This document shows, piece by piece, positions 60,797-64,000 of a stretch of DNA of 64,000 nt (position 1 is its first letter; every line of letters starts with the position of its first letter). The notes below the pieces were generated by a model, which searched no databases, was not told the DNA's origin, and saw nothing but the letters and a program-made list of their open reading frames with translations. The DNA comes from an uncultured Paracoccaceae bacterium. Lineage in GTDB: Bacteria > Pseudomonadota > Alphaproteobacteria > Rhodobacterales > Rhodobacteraceae. The stretch is taken from NCBI GenBank assembly GCA_947499715.1, contig CANMPL010000004.1, forward strand, positions 372,001-436,000, given 5' to 3'. Both the position numbers and the translations under genes were made by a program.

Positions 60797-62038
60797 TTAT
60801 GCGAGGAATTTTGGTGCGGGTTTGATTGTACCGGTACAGGTGCCAAATCCAATCTGGTATCCGTCCCCTTTGGCCGCACCCTCTAGCGTCAGCGTGTCGC
60901 CGTCTTCGATGAAGGTCCGCGTCTCGCCGGTGTCGAGCGTCAAGGGGTCCTTGCTGCCCCAAGTCAATTCAAGCAGGCTGCCTCGCGCGGATTTTTCCGG
61001 GCCTGACACCGTGCCAGAGCCGATCAGGTCGCCGACAGACATCGCACAGCCTGACGACGCGTGATGCGCCAGCTGTTGGGCGGCGGAATAATACATCTCA
61101 TTGTAGTTTGTCTGAGCGATCGTTGTGGCCGCCTTGCCTGCGGGTGCCATTGTCACGGCAAGTTCGATATTGAACAGCATCGGCTTTGGTTCATGCAAGT
61201 AGGGCAGCAGGTCCACCTCGCGCTTTGGCGTTGATGTGCGGAACGGTGCCAAGGCGGCGGGCGTGACGATCCACGGGCTGATGGATGTCGCAAAGGCCTT
61301 GGCTTGGAACGGGCCAAGTGGCTGATATTCCCATGCCTGAATGTCCCGTGCGGACCAATCGTTCAGCAGGACATAGCCAAAGATCATGTCGTCCGCCTGT
61401 GCGACCGAAACCGGCTGACCAAGTTTGGAAGCCGTGCCAACGATTGCCCCCAGTTCAAGTTCGATATCAAGACGCTTGCAGGGACCAAATTGCGGCATCG
61501 CAGCATCGGGCGCCTTGGTTTGACCATTGGGGCGGATAATGTCGGTGCCGGAAATCACCACCGAAGAGGCCCGCCCATTATATCCAATTGGAATATGGAG
61601 CCAGTTGGGCGGCAAGGCGTTTTCAGGCCCGCGGAACATCGTGCCGACATTCATCGCGTGATGCTTGCCCGCGTAAAAGTCGGTGAATTCGGTGACGGCA
61701 AAGGGCATATGCATCCGGGCATCCGACTGGGCCACCAACGGCAGAGCGGTATTGCCGTTTTCACCCAAGACCGTGGTCAATTGCGCCCGCAGATCCGCCC
61801 AGATCGCCGGGCCCATGTCCATGAAGGCGTTCCAGTTTGACCCTTTGAAGGCAGGTTTTGGCAAGACAATCGCGCCCGTCTCTTCCGCGCGCGCAAGGTC
61901 AAGGATCATGTCGCCAATAGCGACCCCGCAGCGCGGCGCATCATTGCCGGTCGAAAAGACGCCATAGGGCAGGTTATTAAGCGGAAAGGGAGTGTCGGCG
62001 GAATTGGCCGAGGCCACCCAGCTTTTCATCAGGGTCAT
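60797..62038 (-). CDS. fahA: Fumarylacetoacetase
   Basis: Splits fumarylacetoacetate to fumarate and acetoacetate, ending tyrosine and homogentisate breakdown. The 413-residue protein has the N-terminal SH3-like domain (NNLPYGVFSTGNDAPRCGVAIGD), DFYAGKHHAMNVGTMFRG, the metal site LDIELELGAIVG, DWSARDIQAWEYQPLGPFQAKAFATSISPWIV and SGTVSGPEKSARGSLLELTWGS. It follows hmgA at 8 bases. Confidence 0.96.
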   Translation of the reverse strand: MTLMKSWVASANSADTPFPLNNLPYGVFSTGNDAPRCGVAIGDMILDLARAEETGAIVLPKPAFKGSNWNAFMDMGPAIWADLRAQLTTVLGENGNTALPLVAQSDARMHMPFAVTEFTDFYAGKHHAMNVGTMFRGPENALPPNWLHIPIGYNGRASSVVISGTDIIRPNGQTKAPDAAMPQFGPCKRLDIELELGAIVGTASKLGQPVSVAQADDMIFGYVLLNDWSARDIQAWEYQPLGPFQAKAFATSISPWIVTPAALAPFRTSTPKREVDLLPYLHEPKPMLFNIELAVTMAPAGKAATTIAQTNYNEMYYSAAQQLAHHASSGCAMSVGDLIGSGTVSGPEKSARGSLLELTWGSKDPLTLDTGETRTFIEDGDTLTLEGAAKGDGYQIGFGTCTGTIKPAPKFLA

Positions 62039-62046
62039 GGAATGTC

Positions 62047-63405
62047 CTATTTCTTGCCCGGTGTGCCGTCGAATTTCTTTTCGATGTCGGCCCAGCAGTC
62101 GATGTAATCGTCTTGCAGCGGTGCTTCGTTTGCCGCGAAAGGTGTCAGGTGTTGCGGGAACCGGGTCTCGAACATGAAGGACATCGTATTGGCGAGGTAC
62201 TCAGGCCCCAGCTCGGCATTGGATGCACCTTCAAACGCGTTCTTGTCTGGCCCATGCGGCAGCATCATGTTGTGCAACGACATGCCGCCGGGGACGAACC
62301 CTTCGGGCTTGGCGTCATAGATCCCAAAGATATTGCCCATCAGTTCGGACATGACGTTCTTATGATACCACGGCGGGCGGAACGTATCCTCGGCCACCAT
62401 CCAGCGGTCGCGGAATAGGACAAAATCAATGTTCGCGGTGCCTTCAACACCGGAGGGCGCGGTCAAAACGGTAAAGATCGACGGGTCGGGATGGTCAAAC
62501 AAGATCGCACCAACCGGGCAATAGGTCCGAAGATCATATTTGCGGGGCGCGTAATTGCCGTGCCATGCCACCACATCCAGCGGCGAATGGCCGATCTGCG
62601 TCTCGTGAAAGTGACCGGCCCATTTGATTGTCACTGTGCTTGGCACTTCACGGTCTTCAAAGGCGGCCACAGGGGTCTTGAAATCGCGCGGATTGGCCAT
62701 GCAGTTCGCGCCAATGGGGCCACGACCCGGAAGCTCAAACTTTTGACCGTAGTTTTCGCAGACAAAGCCGCGCGCGGGCCCTTCAAGAACCTCGACCCGA
62801 TAGACAAGCCCACGCGGGATGACGGCAATCTCTTGTGGGGCAAGGTCGATCACGCCCAGTTCGGTGCAAAACCGCAGGCGGCCTTCTTGTGGGACGATCA
62901 GCATCTCGCTGTCGGCCGAGAAGAAATAGGCGTCGACCATGCTTTCGGTGACAAGATAGATGTGACTTGCCATACCCACTTGCGTGTTCACGTCACCGGC
63001 GGTGGTCATCGTGTGCATCCCCGTCAACCACGTCAGCGGTTGGTCCGTATGGGGCACCGGATCCCAGCGATATTGCCCCAAAGAGGTGACATCGGGGTCG
63101 ATCAGCGGGGCTGACTTCCAATAAGGCAGGTCAATTTTTGAAAATCGACCAGTATGCTTGACCGACGGGCGAATGCGGTAGCACCACGTGCGTTCATTTT
63201 GATGGCTCGGCGCGGTGAAGGCGGTACCGGACAGCTGCTCACCATAAAGACCATAGTTCACCTTTTGCGGTGAGTTCATGCCTTGTGGCAGCGCGCCGGG
63301 CAGGGCCTCTGTTTCAAAGTCATTGCCAAATCCGGGCATATAGCCCGGATGTGTCCCGACCGTATCCGGCGCGGTGGTCAATTCGGAAAGAGAGCGATTT
63401 TCCAT
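62047..63405 (-). CDS. hmgA: Homogentisate 1,2-dioxygenase
   Basis: Opens the homogentisate ring to maleylacetoacetate with a non-haem iron. The 452-residue protein shows the family start [45 protein letters not shown], the [13 protein letters not shown] segment, and the iron region [20 protein letters not shown] with [22 protein letters not shown]. First gene of hmgA-fahA-MBL-monooxygenase-DUF2783-maiA. An AAGGA ribosome-binding site precedes the ATG. Confidence 0.97.
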   Translation of the reverse strand: MENRSLSELTTAPDTVGTHPGYMPGFGNDFETEALPGALPQGMNSPQKVNYGLYGEQLSGTAFTAPSHQNERTWCYRIRPSVKHTGRFSKIDLPYWKSAPLIDPDVTSLGQYRWDPVPHTDQPLTWLTGMHTMTTAGDVNTQVGMASHIYLVTESMVDAYFFSADSEMLIVPQEGRLRFCTELGVIDLAPQEIAVIPRGLVYRVEVLEGPARGFVCENYGQKFELPGRGPIGANCMANPRDFKTPVAAFEDREVPSTVTIKWAGHFHETQIGHSPLDVVAWHGNYAPRKYDLRTYCPVGAILFDHPDPSIFTVLTAPSGVEGTANIDFVLFRDRWMVAEDTFRPPWYHKNVMSELMGNIFGIYDAKPEGFVPGGMSLHNMMLPHGPDKNAFEGASNAELGPEYLANTMSFMFETRFPQHLTPFAANEAPLQDDYIDCWADIEKKFDGTPGKK

Positions 63406-63420
63406 CAGATAGTCCTTAAT

Positions 63421-63455
63421 GCAACCAAAACATCGGTAGTGGTTGCTTTTGTAAC
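63421..63455. promoter_or_regulatory. Inverted repeat upstream of hmgA
   Basis: GCAACC at 63421-63426 and GGTTGC at 63441-63446 form an inverted repeat with a 14-base centre, 16 bases before the hmgA start codon. A further imperfect arm (GTAAC) lies at 63451-63455. This is a possible operator of the homogentisate operon; the regulator is not in the window. Confidence 0.4.
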
Positions 63456-63623
63456 TAACAAGAGAAAAGTCCGCCGGAGTTCTGAATACTCAAAGATCAG
63501 AATTTTTGGATTTTACTGTCGATGGGGGAATTCTCACATGTTGAGTTGCGGTCCAGTATCGACGAGAGCATTGGAAATGACTGACGACAGCGCGCTGTCG
63601 CCAGTGGTTCTCTCAATGAATGC

Positions 63624-64000
63624 TTACGGCTTTTGTAAAAGAACCGCATCAATATCCGCAGCGGAGTGGCGCTCGGGGCATTGTTCCCAAGGTTCGCCCC
63701 AGGACCGGTTCACGATCATGCCGCGCTGATAGGCGGGGCGTTGGTAGATGTCGTCCATCCAGCGGATGACGTTGGTATATTCCTGCACCGACAAAAAGTC
63801 GCCGGCGTCATAGGATAGGCCCTGAACTGTGCGGCCATACCAAGGTGCGGTGGCCATATCGGCGATCGTGTAGCTGTCGCCGGCAAGATAGCGGTTATCG
63901 GCCAAGTGGCGATTGAGCACATCAAGCTGGCGTTTGGCCTCCATCGCGAAGCGGTTGATGGGGTATTCGAATTTTTCGGGTGCATAGGCGTAGAAGTGGC
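63624..64000 (-). CDS. YghU-like glutathione S-transferase, C-terminal part
   Basis: The last 125 or so residues of a glutathione transferase cut off by the window edge; the frame is open to position 64000. It reads HFYAYAPEKFEYPINRFAME, then KRQLDVLNRHLADNRYLAG and YTIADMATAPWYGRTVQGL, which closely follow the YghU/YfcG group of disulfide-bond reductase GSTs. It lies 218 bases upstream of hmgA in the same direction but is probably not part of that operon. Confidence 0.88.
   Translation of the reverse strand, partial: HFYAYAPEKFEYPINRFAMEAKRQLDVLNRHLADNRYLAGDSYTIADMATAPWYGRTVQGLSYDAGDFLSVQEYTNVIRWMDDIYQRPAYQRGMIVNRSWGEPWEQCPERHSAADIDAVLLQKP

Overview
The window looks like a chromosomal segment of a marine Rhodobacteraceae (Roseobacter-group) alphaproteobacterium. 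The evidence is a Rhodobacterales-type gene transfer agent (GTA) cluster followed by cysE, a pyruvate dehydrogenase E1-beta subunit carrying its own lipoyl domain, the order pgk-aldolase-ftsB-like-pdhA-pdhB-pdhC, a TctCBA transporter, and several dense catabolic operons with high-GC codon use and 4-base ATGA overlaps. I saw no rRNA or tRNA gene, no insertion sequence, no integrase and no CRISPR array.

Layout. 1-14045: GTA structural genes g1 to g15 on the plus strand, in the order terminase, portal, protease, capsid, head-tail connectors, tail tube, tape measure, baseplate and hub, ending with a small conserved-looking ORF and cysE (14123-14932). 14997-21366: minus-strand central carbon genes (pgk, class I aldolase, FtsB-like protein, PDH E1-alpha, E1-beta and E2). 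21496-23601: tandem cytosolic and periplasmic cyclophilins and a DUF3179 protein. 23730-27956: selO, a GNAT enzyme, a nucleoside hydrolase, a small ORF and a Rieske oxygenase. 28286-31757: an EF-hand protein, then ilvN and ilvB separated by an AT-richer orphan ORF; ilvB is preceded by a transcription attenuator with a leader peptide containing Ile-Val-Leu-Val-Val.

31890-34285: an H-NOX nitric-oxide/oxygen sensor translationally coupled to a GGDEF-EAL cyclic-di-GMP enzyme. 34298-44203: a divergent regulon around an IclR regulator. One arm holds a small-molecule kinase, a phospho-lyase-type class III aminotransferase, an MBL hydrolase and an omega-aminotransferase; the other holds a tripartite tricarboxylate transporter and an aldehyde dehydrogenase. 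I infer uptake, phosphorylation and deaminating dephosphorylation of an amino-alcohol or hydroxy-amino acid, followed by aldehyde oxidation.

44200-50716: a MarR/HpaR regulator and a homoprotocatechuate meta-cleavage operon with an aromatic amino acid decarboxylase embedded in it. 50723-57382: a second IclR regulator and an operon for a probable N-methyl compound demethylation route (FAD/GcvT dehydrogenase, Tm-1-like UPF0261 protein, trimethylamine-dehydrogenase-like flavoprotein). 57389-63405: a homogentisate operon (hmgA, fahA, an unusual MBL protein, an FAD monooxygenase, DUF2783, maiA). The last 377 bases are a truncated YghU-like glutathione transferase.

The most interesting items are the ilvB attenuator with a near-leaderless leader peptide, helically phased 8-mers upstream of ilvN, an operator half-site shared by the two IclR regulons, the kinase/phospho-lyase regulon, the amber-separated in-frame g10/g10.1 pair of the GTA, and the UPF0261 gene in a demethylation operon. 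All functional calls come from reading motifs and context; no database search was run.
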